From positions 19,638,035 through 19,702,034 of the forward strand of contig OW203723.1 of assembly GCA_934045075.1 (NCBI GenBank): DNA of 64,000 nt, read 5' to 3'. Source of the stretch: Yponomeuta sedellus. Lineage: Eukaryota > Arthropoda > Insecta > Lepidoptera > Yponomeutidae. Below, piece after piece: positions 36,476-49,858 of this stretch (the first letter of the stretch is position 1; each line of letters begins with the position of its first letter). Below the pieces are notes generated by a model. That model was not told where the DNA came from. It did not search any database and was given only the letters and a program-made list of their open reading frames with translations. The translations under genes were made by a program, and so were the position numbers.

Positions 36476-38639
36476 AAGGCCAATATTTTATTTTACTGGA
36501 ACTTGAGGGAGGTCGAACTTTACAGAATGCATCGGACGTGCCATAACTTCGGACTTTGTCAACAACTTTTCCTGCGAAGTCAAATTTAAAACTGAAAGGA
36601 GGTCCCGCCAAAACCTTCTTGTGTTACAAACTCTATCGCGGACTACTAAACATATCCCATAGCTAGGGCTTTCTCTTTGAAAGAGAGACATTGGTTTATG
36701 CATATAAACACCATGATACATGCCCAGCGCGGCTAGGTAATTTCATGTCTTAGCGAGTATCCTACGAATAAATAGCCTGCTTGTGCATGATATCTCTAGA
36801 CAGGTTCATCGAGGTTAGAGCCGAGCTCGCAAGCGAAACCGCGCTTGCCACTTTTACTATGGGGACTACTTCAATTTGTTACTGAAGTTACCTACGACAA
36901 CAGCGTGTATGATTGCTTAATATTATGTAGGTGTACTTATATACCCACCACCTCACCCCCCACAACACCATTTAGGTTCAAATTTATTGTATTAACTGTA
37001 ATTTGTTTACGTCTATATTTATTATATTCATGCAACCACTACCCTATATATTTCTAGTTCAGCAACACTGAGGTTAACTGGAAAATAATGCTGTTAGCAT
37101 TAAGTTCGCCTTTGTACTTTTTAATTTGTTTTAATAGTGCAATAAAGAATTTTAATAATAATAATAATATGGAGCTGTTGATACTTTTTTCGTGATTTCG
37201 AAGTATAAGTGTTTGTTTTGAGGGTACATGGTTAGACGATTTTGTTACAACCGGTATTGCTATACCGGGTGTAGAAAGTCCGCGAGCGCGGTCGCTGTAC
37301 AATGTCAAAGCGCACGCGCGTGCAGCTTTCATAGGGTATTCCGAATAATGTACCATGACGTCATCAGTACATTGCCTGTATCAGGGATATTGATGCGGAA
37401 TTAGACAAAAACTTGTTATAATGAGATACATTACACCAGAAATAATTAGTTTCTCGACATCCTAGCTTTTTATTAATTCTAATTATTTTGTTCTTTATGT
37501 AAATAATAAACCAACTTAGTAAATTTAGTATTTAAAATAAAACAGCGATCACGTAAGTATTAATATACGCTTATTATGTCGTAGAATAATGATTACCGAA
37601 ATATAAAATTTCAATGCTTACATAAAGCGCATATGTGATATCGAATCTGAGATTGAAAATGTTTGACGAAACGCACAATCTCACCGTATGATATTCCATA
37701 CTATAAACAATTGAGAAATTGATATGGAACACTTAAGTAGGCATTCGGGTAAAGTAAATAGTGAAATATTTTTGCAATGACAAGTAGAAATTATGCGGTG
37801 ACGTTTAAAGTGATAACTTGAGTTAACATTAAAATTATTTATGTGTACACATAAGTACACATCAAAAAAGATTTCTACGACTTTCTACACCGCTGCCTAT
37901 CAATGGCATATCATAACGTTATGGCAACTTCCAAAACTGTTTGCATGGTTGAATGACAATGTGTTGTGAAAGCGACCACCCGTAATAACTGTGTAACTCT
38001 GTGCTCTGTGATTCTACTAAGGATTATGGCAGCAATATCCGGGAACGCTGTCCACGCCATTGTTTACAAACAAAATGCTTACTTTAGCATATGTAGATTA
38101 GGCATGACGTTACTGGTACGTATTTCACCTCATGGCATTGGCAAGAAGGGATCCATAGATTACGTCACTCATTGAGGCCTGAAAGGGGGAGGGGTAGTTT
38201 CGTGACTATATCCCCCCTTACCTATCTAAACTATTGACTTCTATTTGTATATTTAATGGTTTTCATTTCGTAATTTAAATGGCGTCACGCAAGGGGAGGG
38301 GTTCACCCGAATGTGACCACCTGTGATAAGGACGGTGGGGTAGGAGGCGAATTTATGGATGGCTCCCAAGAGGCTCCTGGGCTGACTCTACAAAATCATA
38401 TTTCGATGGTAACGACCTTTAATTGAAAACTGACAAGAAGCCGATGTTAAAAAACTAAATCACAAACCAGTTGTCAACTGCAGATTTCACTTCCCGCTCT
38501 TAGAGAATTTCTGATTCAAGGTAACTTAGCTGCAAAAGTTGATAGAGCGCCTATTTGCCTAGCTATTTACACTCCTAGGTTCTTGATTTATCTTTGATAT
38601 TATAATTCTGCCTATTGACGTTCCACTGTAAGGCACAAG

Positions 38640-38725
38640 CCTACTCTCGGAAAGAGAGTATGGGCTTAATCACCACGGGTGCCCACCGCTGATTGGCAAT
38701 TTCAAGCGCTGAGATATGTGAACAC
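38640..38725 (+). repeat. Dispersed short repeat with 'ctctcggaaagagagtatgg'
   Basis: This segment, with 'gggtgcccaccgctgattgg' and 'caagcgctgagatatgtg', recurs at 15800-15905 (plus) and 6745-6840 (minus), and partly at 46310-46365. It includes a hairpin of the type 'ctctc-ggaaa-gagag'. It is a dispersed transposable-element fragment of a family I cannot name. Confidence 0.6.
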
Positions 38726-39065
38726 CTGAGACAGTCGCGTATCTTTAATATTGTTTTACGAATAATTAGCATAAACAAGAATTAGTCGCTGCATGCGATT
38801 TGTTCAATTTGTTCTTTCCCATTACCCTTGAAATAATACTTCCCTATCTTGTCGAAGTGTGTCCGCCAGGAACGTCCCGTACCAGCCCTTGCACCCACAT
38901 TCGCTCGGATTCGATGATTGTTGACGAAGCAAACCAATCTGTCTTAACAAGTAGCAGACCCTGGAGACGCACAAACTCACGCCTGCCCCTCCGGGATACA
39001 GGCGTGAATTGTATTGCATAATAAAAAAGACCTTAACGAGTCTTACTGACTGACTGGCTGGTCAA

Positions 39066-39414
39066 CAGATTTCGGTTCCCTCCGAATTATTCGAACGGAA
39101 CCGAAATATGAATAACTTATAGTCATGTCTCTACTGTAGGACAGTTTGTTTAGTGATGACAGTTTATCGCGTATATTGTACGAACATTGCTATGAAATGG
39201 TGTAGTCAATTACACCGTCTTAGTAGGGGTAGATATTGTTAAACAGATTTCGGTTCCCTCCGAATTAATCGAACGGAACCGAAATATGAATAACTTATAG
39301 TCATGTCTCTACTGTAGGACAGTTTGTTTAGTGATGACAGTTTATCGCGTATATTGTACGATCATTGCTATGAAATGGTGTAGTCAATTACACCGTCTTA
39401 GTAGGGGTAGATAT
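39066..39414 (+). repeat. Two-copy tandem repeat, 178-bp unit
   Basis: Copies start at 39066 and 39244 and differ at only a few bases ('gaattattcg' against 'gaattaatcg', 'gaacattgc' against 'gatcattgc'). Each contains the stem-loop 'atttcggttcc...ggaaccgaaat'. Confidence 0.85.
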
Positions 39415-39504
39415 AATAAGACTGCTTTTCGAACGGCACGAGTACTTATTCCGTTGTTCAGATCTCTATCCGATGTTCGTGGTATTTATTTGTGCCTCTT
39501 TCAG

Positions 39505-39610
39505 AAGATCATCATCAGGCTTTACTAGTCCACTGCTGGACATAGCCCTCCCCTAATGAGCGCCATAGCGCCCTGTCTTCAGCTTACCGCATCCAGCATC
39601 TGCCTGCACT
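39505..39610 (-). mobile_element. RTE-type LINE 3' fragment, antisense
   Basis: The plus strand reads 'catcatcaggctttactagt', 'tgctggacatagccctcccc' and 'gcatccagcatctgcctgc', the complement of the RTE 3' end at 15.7 kb. Copies of only the last 50-70 bp are at 23947-24012 and 35097-35152 on the same strand, and a related fragment is at 31684-31790. Confidence 0.75.
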
Positions 39611-42045
39611 TTCAGAAGATTGGTCGATATTTATCGACACATTTTGTGTGTTCGTTAAGTTGCAAACCTATACAGTATTTCCCTACTTGAATAAATAATT
39701 ATTCCAGTCTTGGGCGACAAGTTGTAAAAAGTTGAATTCCTTGCCAAGCATGCAGCCAGTTCCTCATCATAATGCAATACATTGAATGACTTTCAACATC
39801 GAATCTCTGTAATAGGAGGCGGCATTCTAGTCCCAAGGTGATCGCATTCGTTATCTCATGTCTTTACAGTCAATAATGCCAATATCGATCTGGTTATGTC
39901 ACCCAACAATAGACGCTTTGTTGTTTTGTTTTACACACGACCTCCAATGACAATTTTTTGTTGTTGTAATAGGTTCAAAGAATTTGAGATATTGGAGGTG
40001 GTTGCTTAAAAGACAGGATCCTTGAGCACCTAAAGGGTTAATGTTTATGTAGAGACGAAAACTAAGTTCTAGTAAGTGGTTACTGCTGTTGTGCATCCTC
40101 ACTTCTCACGTTTTCCACATAATGTGAAACCGGCCGCTTCACCTTGGGAACCTATCGGTTTTCAATGCCTCAGCACCGTTAAGTGCCATTCTGTGTTAGC
40201 TTGTCACTTACCACTGTTATTTGGTCCCCCGCAATCATAGTGATCGAACTACCTCTGTAGCAGACTACGGGTCTAAGTTTGACGGTTTCAACTGGTTTCC
40301 TGCAGAGTGCGTAGAGCGTATCACCATTGTCACTGTTTTTGTTATCTGTAACATTAGCCACATGCCAAACTCGAGCTTACACTGCTATTATAGCCCCTAT
40401 ACCGTGCACTGAGGGCTTCCTCTAATATTATCTACTGTGCGGTGGTATGTGGCTACTGTATCGGCAGATGCACCGCTTTGTGCGCCACCGGTGGCCCATA
40501 ATGATTCAATAAGCTGTCAACATAGTGCATTTTGTTGCCACAATGGTGGGAACAGACTGTCGATGCGGGTATGTGCTAATAACTTATTTATTGTAACAGT
40601 CTAGCAAATTGCTCAAAAAACTAAGCTAGCTTTTGTTTGCTTTGTTCAGTCTCGTTCGCCGTTTCTCCAATCGTATTTCGATTTCTTTTATTTCAAAAAG
40701 TTGGATAACGAACCATGTAGGATGTTATTTAATAGGTCCAATGACATACTCGTCTGCAAACTCATATCAGATTGTTGTACTTGTTTCACCTTATAAGTCG
40801 GGATTAAATGGTCGAAATATAGTAGCCGACGAAGATCCAAGTACGCTGGGTGCGTGCAACCCAAATAACCCATCGCCCACTTAATGTTACCATATTGGGT
40901 GGACGTTCTTTGGCCTTTAGTGCGACCAAAAATACACGTTTATACCACTCCGTAAAGTCCCTGTCCTTTTGCCTTTTATATTTAATCAAGGATAAATTAA
41001 GTTTTTCTACTCTCCACGATCCTAAAAAAACCCGTTCACTTTAACAACCTTGAATAGTTTGGGTACTTTTATATTGCACCTACATGCCCTATTAAAATTT
41101 GGTCAAAATATATCCTTCTGGGAAGCTCTTACCCAGGTCTCTGCATACCTCTCTAGGATACAGGTCCTATCCTTATTGTAACCTTCTGTATATTTCTTTT
41201 GACTGAAATTTCTACCACTTAGATACTGCAGAAGTCAACATTTTTAAGATGTTAATATGAAAAGTGGTATAGTATTCGTAGATACCCTGCGCTGCCGACA
41301 CGCTCTCTGCCTACGCAAAATCGACATTCGTCTGATAAAGTAGCTAGAGTTTCTAAATAAGGAACAAATAACATGACGTCCGGGACGACTAAACTGAAAT
41401 ACTTGAGGCCGTCTTAACCTAAAATTTAAACCATAAAATATGATACTTATACTTAAACAATAATATTCTTCGTTTTATCTGCCACGAGTCATAAAACTGG
41501 AAATACACAGAGTAGTCCGTTAAAAAAAGTTATGTAGGTTAGGTGGGTACGTCAACCGGTCGTGTCGACCAATCAATCAAACCTGGGATCAAGTTCAATG
41601 CCGTAGCAATAATACAAACTATGACGATGCATATCTCTGATGTCTATTCAATCGTTTTAGCACGCTCATCCTTTCATTCAATTGTAAAAAGTTTCGCTTT
41701 GAAGGCTGCTTCTTAGTTGCCAATACGAGTATCTAAAAAAAATGGGCTCATCGACAGATGTTTCGTAGTCGCATAGAGTCAGTCCGAGTTTAATTTTAGA
41801 ACTTCTATTGGTAACATCTTGTATTATATTAAGTCTAACGACAGCCCCTATTATTACCATGATTACTGTGCATCATTATTATATTATTACTCACTTATAG
41901 CAAGTATAGTAAATAAATATTGTTTTAGTAGCTGTTTATGCAAAGTTTTCATGTTATACCTAGTATATACCAAGCTAACTACCTCGTCTAGTCGAGTTAT
42001 ATTCACAGACCTAAATGTAGGTAAAAAATTTAACAAGTTGTAATT

Positions 42046-42241
42046 TCACTATTTTTATTTTTAATGCACTAACCCGTGCTAAGGAACAAATTTAAAAACC
42101 TATTTAGAGGCTAAAAATTTCACCCATGCCGGGATTCGAACCCGCAACCTCTGGCTATCCGTACCAGATACGGATAGCCAGAGGTTGCGGGTTCGAATCC
42201 CGGCATGGGTGAAATTTTTAGCCTCTAAATAGGTTTTTAAA
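42046..42241 (-). mobile_element. SINE with 151-bp near-perfect palindrome
   Basis: Positions 42091-42163 and 42169-42241 are perfect inverted repeats of 73 bp with a 5-bp loop (ccaga). Each arm has the SINE body 'cctatttagaggctaaaaat' and the B box 'gggattcgaacccgcaacct'. The left flank (42046-42090) is the reverse complement of the family tail, so the unit is a minus-strand SINE whose head has been replaced by its own mirror image. Confidence 0.75.
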
Positions 42242-44212
42242 GTTGTAATTTGCCCAAGAATGTTTTAATATAGAAATCGTTCCTAATTACTTAAAGGTTC
42301 ATTTAATTTGTTTTCATGCAGTGCAACGAATTCTGAGGGTATTCGGTTGGATCAATGGGACTGCTTAGTGTAGTGAGCAATTTGCAATAGAAAAGCGGTC
42401 AGATGGCTTGACAAATATGGAAATACGAGCCTATTCCATCGACAGTTTTGCAACTGCCATCGGACAACGTGGAATCATGCAACCGAAAACCTTATTTGTA
42501 GACAGTAGGTAAGCCACCTTTATCAATGGTAGGCACGAAGTTTAAAAATTATCTTCTGCTGAAAAAAGCATGCCTTGCCCGGTTCCCCACGAAACTTTAC
42601 CAATGTGCCTACAGATCGAGGTTTGATCGTGTTTAGAATTGGCATTAAATTACTGATCTCGGGAAGAAAGCTACTAAGCTTTCACTGCTTTCTTTAACTG
42701 AGCACAGATGTGATGTGAGTAACATTCACTCAAAGTGACCGAAAATAAACCGAATCACGTACTTTCGGTACATTACAATTACCGTGGTCGATCGACCCAA
42801 AACCCAGATGTATTGTGAGCACGCATAGCCTAGACATTGGAAATCCCAACGGAGATGCTGAATAAAGATGAAGGCGGATGTCCCGGCATTTCTCTCAATA
42901 TAAAATGAATGAGCTCCAAGGTACTGGAAAACTGAAGATAATACTTTGATCTATAGACAGATTTTCATGAAGTCATACTTATTGCCATTTTGAAGCGATT
43001 TATATGTATAATTTTCCTAGGTGTTTTTTTTTGGACTGAACGAAAAGAAAATTGTAATTGCAAAACCAATCATTATGTTAAAGATAAATTAAAATCACTG
43101 AAGCAAAAACAAAGATAGCGCTATTGGTTTTCACCAGGTACCTAATGATGGAGTATGGATGTAGGAGTAAAAACTTACACACCACTCGATGACACTGTAA
43201 CCTAAATACGCGTTCCGAGTAGAACTCATCAGATCGTGAAAATGTCGGCAAAAACACACATGGAGCGCATAAAAATGTATTATTCTACGTTTACATGTTT
43301 CAAGTCAATTGTACGTGATGTGGTGCTTGTCAGTCTTGTCACGCATTACTTGGATTCTATTTACAACTTCAGGGATTTGTTCCAGTTGTTTTTTCATTTG
43401 TTTCTTTTCTATGTCAATGGCCGCTCCTCATCTAACTTATCTAGTAGGAGGTGAAAATAGGCCTGTGATAGGGATTGGTAGCCCTTGGCTTGTCAGTCAT
43501 ACGATAATTATTGACACTTTTCCGCTTTTTTTCATTGTTCTGCCAAGGAATGCGTGTTTGTTTCTCTTAAACTGTTTGACAACAAAGTTATTACCTAACG
43601 GCAGTTATGAATGGGTGTCGTGGACTCTTGCACTGCGTTTGTGCTAACCATATGGTTTTACGGATCGCTAACTCGAGAATGTGTGAGACATTTTGTTTAA
43701 TTGCATTGCAACCGCATTGATTTGAAATACTTTTTATTCATCGTTGCAATTTCTTCCAAGCGGTTCGAGGCGTCATCGACCCTATTTTAACGACTGGTCG
43801 GTCGATATTTTTCCCGCCACATCCTCTTGTTCGTTCAAGTTCATCCTGCAATATTTTCAGGATCATAACACGTTCCCTAACTGATAATATACGTCAAATT
43901 GAATGTCGCGTCAGTAGATGGAGGATTTCCGAGGTGAGCGTAGCGGGCGGTGCGGCTCGAGTCCACAGCAGTCTGTTCGATGAGCCGTAGCGCGACGGTC
44001 TTGTCTCTACCTGCATCTTTCGATAAGCTCTTCTGACATCATACCCTCCTGGCACCTAACGAGGAAATTTCTCAGTGGATTTAAGTGTTGTGCTCCACGT
44101 GTGGTGTTCGAGTGAACTTTAGTTCAATTTCAATAAGAAATTAGACTCGTGGGTGTTTTCTACACTGGATTTTGTCTCGATGGTCCTATAGAACTGTCGG
44201 TGGTTTGTTCCG

Positions 44213-44350
44213 ATGAAGCGGGCCACCTGGGTGGACGTGGAGACGGGCAGCCGGCTCGGCTGCAACGGCGAGATATTCTGGAGCGAATGCGCGGACGAAT
44301 GCGACTGTTCATATTGCAACCCCAATTACATATGCGTGTGTAGCGATAAG
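44213..44350 (+). CDS. Candidate alternative first exon, cysteine-rich
   Basis: ATG at 44213 opens 46 codons that end exactly at a codon boundary before 'gataag|gtattg' (phase 0). The sequence starts MKRATWVDVETGSRLGCNG and contains seven Cys in residues 17-43 (C17, C26, C30, C32, C35, C41, C43). Codons are strongly GC-ending, unlike the intron around it, and a GC-rich stretch at 43910-44000 could be a promoter. It lies in the intron before the DH exon, which also needs phase 0, so it may start a short GEF isoform. Alternatively it could start an unrelated gene whose next exon I cannot see. No signal peptide is evident, so a secreted cysteine-knot protein is unlikely. Confidence 0.5.
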
Positions 44351-46550
44351 GTATTGTAGCTTTTTGAAAATCCTTCTCCGGGGTCTACCCAGACTCTTGA
44401 GGTGCTCAATGAGATAGATCTTTTAAATATTAAAAAAACCTGCCGTCCAATTTTTTGATAAGTAGCGAAGTGTTCTAATGCTTTCTAGTTGACGTTCATT
44501 ATTTGGATTGGATGATATCACACCAACGTTGTGTCGTTTTATTAGGGACGTACTCGTATAAGTATGAAAATTCGTGAAATAAAACTGTTTATTTAGTAAA
44601 TGTCTAAACAGCGAAAGGACGTTGTAATTGTTTATAAGCTATTACGTAAAGCGCTCATTAGGTATAGTCAAGGTTTGTTGACCTTTAATTTGGATATAGG
44701 GGCTGTCCTCTCACATTGTCACTCCTAAGTTACGGAATTACTGAATGTATACTTAAGTTTACAGTAAATAATGCTGTAAAAACAGCGAAATTTTAGTTTT
44801 ATGGAGACTCGTTAGTGATATCCGGTTGCCCAACATGAGCAATTTGAACTCTTTGTATCTATCTCTTTACCGTTCTTGTTTGTCTCTTTAACGTCATTAA
44901 CACTAACTGACGTCGTCGCTTATAAAGCTGTAATGCTCGGTGACATACTTTCGTCCAGCCGGCAATAATGCGCGCGACCTGCAACTCACCTCCCACTGAA
45001 GTTGAACGGCGATAATGGGAGATTGATGACTTTCAGAGAACATTGCCTCAAGTGCCGTTGGTCTAATGACGCTTCGAAATCGAATGCACACCGCCAGTTC
45101 CTAAAGGTGCTTACTGACAGTAAATACAGTAAATTTTCTTCAAAATTTGCCCCTGTAAGCAAGTTCACGTCTGAAAACAGTTTTGGTTCCGCTCTACTTA
45201 GTTTGGCAACAAACAACCGCACGTAATCACCACGTAACCCGCCAAAGAGCAATGACGTGTTTAGCAAACCATACAGCGTCTTTAAAAACCTCCTGAAATG
45301 AGAACTTGGGACAAAGACGTGTATTACGCTACTCTTTTATGGCTCGCATTGACAATAACCTAAGAGCCAAGCCGGCTTACTCGCTCACATCACAAAACAG
45401 TAAGAAACAGAAAGTTTACTTTCAACTTGGTATTATTTTCTTCCACCATCATGTAAAAAATTGTCTCTTCCTATAAGAACTGTTTTGTATAGGGTCTGGT
45501 GCAGAGGATATCTCCTAGTTTGTGCGTTAGGTCCCTTCCAGTAGACTGCATAAGTTCAGCTACTCTCAAGTGTAGTGGTAATAACCAAAACCAGTGACTT
45601 TATGAATTCGTTATGCTACGAGTATACAAACTTCATACCATCAACAACTGATCATCGACAACAGTTCATTATACTTATCATTAGATTGTTTTCTGGTGTA
45701 CAATGAAGATAGATAAATCATTTATTCACATAAGACACGCACACGCGTATACAAAGTAAAGAATGAAGAATATTCTGATCTTAGCTTCTTTTGATTTATT
45801 AGAGTACTGTGAGTATAACTGATACTTCTGAACCCTTCGGTTTGTGTTCGTCTCTTACAATGAACGAGAAAAGTGAAACCTTCGATATGAGGAGACTTTT
45901 TTCAACCCACTGCTACTTGCGTCTTTGTTTCTATGCGCATATGCCTTGGCTGATACATGTACCTAACTAGTACATTCATGCAAAAAGCCTCGTAAATCGT
46001 CCGAGTTGATTCTGTCTTGAGTTGCTTTCCATGTTTTCCAACGGCCGTTGATTAGATTTTCATTTTCTTTTAAGCACCATGTTTGGATTTCATATTAGCG
46101 CTGGATACTATACCTACTCGTAAAAACAGCTCAATCTGATTAATTTCTCGGAAAGAGTAGCTTTAAGTAGTAACACAACACATTATATTCGCCAATTTCG
46201 TTCACGATATTCGTCGTTGTCAGATCACTTCACATAGCTTAAGTTACATACAGATAAAGAATCGCTTTACAGTGTAAATGCTCAGATTCTTTTTATGTAG
46301 CTTAAATACGTCCCACTGCAGGGCACAGGCCTTCTCTCAGAAAGAGAGAACTTTGGCTTGGTCATATGCTGTTATTATGAGAATCTCAGGATTTACAAAT
46401 TTAAGCCCTCCCGAACGTCCAACGTAGGTTCCGATCTTATATAAGGACATATTCTCTAACGTATCAGAAAATTGAGGGTTCTACTCGAACCTAACCTATA
46501 CCGTGAAGAAAGATTCCATTCCGCGAAAAAAATATCAGTTATTCTATGTT

Positions 46551-46760
46551 GACGACCTCTGTGGCGTAGCGGTAGCGCGTCTGCCTACCATGCAAGAGAT
46601 CCCGGGTTCAAATCCCGGCTGGGCACAAAAAAAAAAGCCCAGGTCTTGGATGTTTACATGTTTGTGATGTCGTTGTTTCTGGTTCCCACGACACAGGGTA
46701 TCCTAGTGTGGGGCCAGAAGCAATGTATGTGCTTGTATGTAAATGTTATGTTATGTTATG
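46551..46760 (+). mobile_element. tRNA-derived SINE with ATGTT tail
   Basis: Head 'cgacctctgtggcgtagcgg', B box 'gggttcaaatcccggctggg', body 'tcctagtgtggggccagaag', and tail repeats of ATGTT ending near 46760. Same family as 22262-22475, diverged by scattered substitutions, so not a recent pair. Confidence 0.75.
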
Positions 46761-49700
46761 CCTCTTAATGCCGTAGCTGAAAATGGTAACTTTAGAACAG
46801 TAGATAATATGTTGAAAGTTCGCAACATTTGCGTGATGAATAATATCCGACTTGTTATATTTATTTAATAATAAAAGTGATTTGGTGTAAAGGGTTTACG
46901 CATTTCGTGTACGTGTTGGGATATTGTTTCGATCTGCATATTCAAGCCACAAAACCATAACAAACTTAAAATCATCTGTCAAAGACCGATTGAAATTGGC
47001 TTCCTCTGCTTTTGCCTTAGCAAAGTCTATGGCCAGGTCGCAAACAACCCATACTGGTAGAGAGAGCTATTCTTGTTTTGTTTAAACAAATGTATGTAGT
47101 CTAGTTCAAAACGAAATTGCATGCGAGAACTCGTGAAAGCTTTTTATTGCAGTCCAAGCAACCCGTTAATTTCATTGCGTGCTAAAACTCTATGAGGTCT
47201 GGTGAAAGCCAAATATGTTTATATAAAAAATGCATTAGCAGGTAAGTTAGTACTTATTGGTAGTTGCAGTTCATAGCAGATCAACCTTTATAGTCATCAA
47301 TTCCTTGACTCTATAGTACTGGCGATGTTTTTGAAGCTATAAAGTAGTATTTTCTATGCTGAAAACTTGCCAGCGAAAAATAAAAAGTTTATCAGCTGTT
47401 GACAAAGACTTGCAAAGTCAAAATTCCCAGAAATATGAATGGGCATTGTCACATCCTATTTTTTATTCTATAAATCTAAAATATAGACTAATATAAGAAA
47501 CTAATTTGAATATTTTCTTAATTTTTGATGTAATTATTTTTTTATTAATTATTTAAAGTGTTGTAAGTATGACGTCACCACTGGCACTATGAACGTTCAT
47601 TGAATTTATTCATGATAAAAAAAGTTGACGTTTGACAAATGTTGTTGTTGACGATTTTTTTAAATATTTGTAGGCAATGGAACTACCGCTTTAGAGCCAA
47701 TGATGACGTCATTGAAAGAAAAATGAAGTGAACATTATTTTGCGATAAATATTAATAATCCGTTTTTATTTTACCTATTTAAACCCCTAATAGTAATCAG
47801 TATCCCTATTCCTCGAAATGGTTTTCACTTTACGACAATCGATGCCTCGCCTATTGCAACTAGGTGTGGAAGACATTTTACAAATAGCTCCCACCCAATA
47901 ACTGCCTCTAAATTAAATCCAGTCGGAATCTTGACGTTGGTGATAGCAATTTACGAAATGTACAACTAGACGTTAGGATTCCGAGTGGATTTGGTATAGA
48001 CATAATTAGGCCCCAGTAATTATACATAACCTCTTCTCCAGAACCTGCTGCAGCACTAATTAACTTGACAACCTATCGCAACATAATTATTGCAATATCG
48101 CTATTTATGTAGGTTAACCATTCGAAACATATGCGATTACAAAACAGCTTGCCCAAAAGATTAGCGCGATATTTAGCAAGCATTCGTTCACTAAGCACGT
48201 AGTGGGTTTTTAAATATTATAAAACTTCCAAGTTGTTTCACATGTAACAGGTTATTTCTGTCAGTTCAAGGGCTAAGAAAAGTAAGCTGTTGCGAAACTA
48301 TATTTCCAAGTCTCGTATCTTGACCGCACTACAATCAAATCTGCCCATTAATTCAAATTGAAGGAACGCATTCGTACTTTTTGTAGGCAATAATGAGAAA
48401 TTGCTTCTGGATTACGTAAAGCCGCTATCTCAATAAATATGAAGTACTAGTACCATTTAGACCATCGATTTCTAAAGTGGGTTATACGCGGCACCCAAGA
48501 GTCTCCTGGAAAAGTCTTCAGGAGATCCACGGATTGCATTTGTCTCTGAACAATTGGATTATTTTGACCGTTTACAAAATTCCAAATACAACTTTGGATT
48601 ATTGTAAAGGAACAGTAGAGGCGGCACCTTCGGAAGTTTGAAGCTCGAAGTGAACTCAAACCTTGAATTTGATGCTATGTTATGATGAGGTTACGTAAAA
48701 TAAATGAGATTAGTGCCTTAACAGCTTAGGAACATTATTTTTATCATTATTTTTTATGTAGCGTAGCCTACTACAGGACTCAGCCCTTCTCATTAATACT
48801 ATGTACTAAAATATCCTCTGCTCTCCAAGAACCTACATATTAAAAGCATTTACTCGGACGGTGTTATTATTCTCAATTTTACCAAATTGTATGGTTCGAA
48901 ACGTAAGCGTTACGAATTTTGTTCCGATTGAATCATCTTCAGAGGCTTCTCAGGTGCTATATTCTGATTTCTAATAGCCACATTACCATAAGTCTGTCCG
49001 TCCGTTTTCATTCTATTGGCCCCCAATCCTAAAGCGAACGCCGATAATACTAGTAGATACATAATACTGCTCGACTCCTCGAGCCAACTTTATATGAGCA
49101 GGACAAAAAATCATTTAGTGCAGGTTTAAACTGTACGCTCTAAGATTGGGAAGATATTGAATAAACTAATGCTCTCACCATAGGCGTTTTACGCCCACAT
49201 GAAAAAGTTTTCTAGATATGGAACTGAGCAAATGAAAACAGAATAATGTGTTGTAGAGATGTTTTGTACCTGAAAACGCAATTTAAATTATGATGAATTG
49301 AACTAGGTGAAGGCAGGGTTATTATTATACAATTATGCGGCTTATAATATTAGGTACGTCATTTTAATTCGGAATACTTATTTGTACTACGTTCGTACCT
49401 ACTAACGAATTATAGTTAGCGTATTTTCCTTCCTGTTTTGCAGCCAGTATTCGTACGTTAGTGGGACTATGTTGAATGTTGTTCGGAATTAAAACAGTTG
49501 TTAATTGAACTTCGAGAATATTCTGTACGGCTAACGTCATCTATTTCAGATAGATCAGATGTGAAGTGCAATGAACTTAAAGTGATCTCAACAAATAAAA
49601 TCAAAATAAACGTGTGAAATGAGTACTAATCCAGTTCTTGTGACGTTCGACATAGAGTCCGAGTTCTCGGCATTGTATTGTAAACGTGTGTAACAAATCG

Positions 49701-49858
49701 TGCGAATTTCCGCAGTAACCTTCACAATTTCGGCTTCTGAACCGCGAAGCACATACAAACGAAACTCTTATCGGCGACGAAGGCGCTAACTTGTTGTTTG
49801 TGCATCAAACAACGCCTCTTGGCAGAGCCACAGCGCCATTGACTGGCGCATGATAGTG

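Larger units (their letters stand above)
32973..44212. other. Left part of the 30-kb GEF intron
   Basis: Contains only repeats: RTE ends at 35.1 and 39.5 kb, the HaSE-like SINE at 36.1 kb, a LINE 3' hairpin ('acgcctgcccctccgggata') at 38983-39005, the tandem repeat at 39.1 kb and the palindromic SINE at 42.1 kb. The GC-richer stretch 43910-44000 may be a promoter for the exon at 44213. No other coding frame is convincing. Confidence 0.6.

Noticed and set aside
43917..43932. Mini-exon ATG-GAG-GAT-TTC-CGA-G before 'gtgagc'
   Set aside because: Only five codons and phase 1; it cannot join the DH exon in frame. It could be a 5'UTR splice site, but nothing else supports it.
46551..46625. tRNA gene on the plus strand
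   Set aside because: It is the head of a repeated SINE with an ATGTT tail; the acceptor stem does not pair and the same head recurs at 22.4 kb.
49621..49695. Possible fourth alternative first exon (MSTNPVLVTFDIES...)
   Set aside because: The available GT sites leave phase 1 or 2, which does not fit the DH exon, and the donors are weak.
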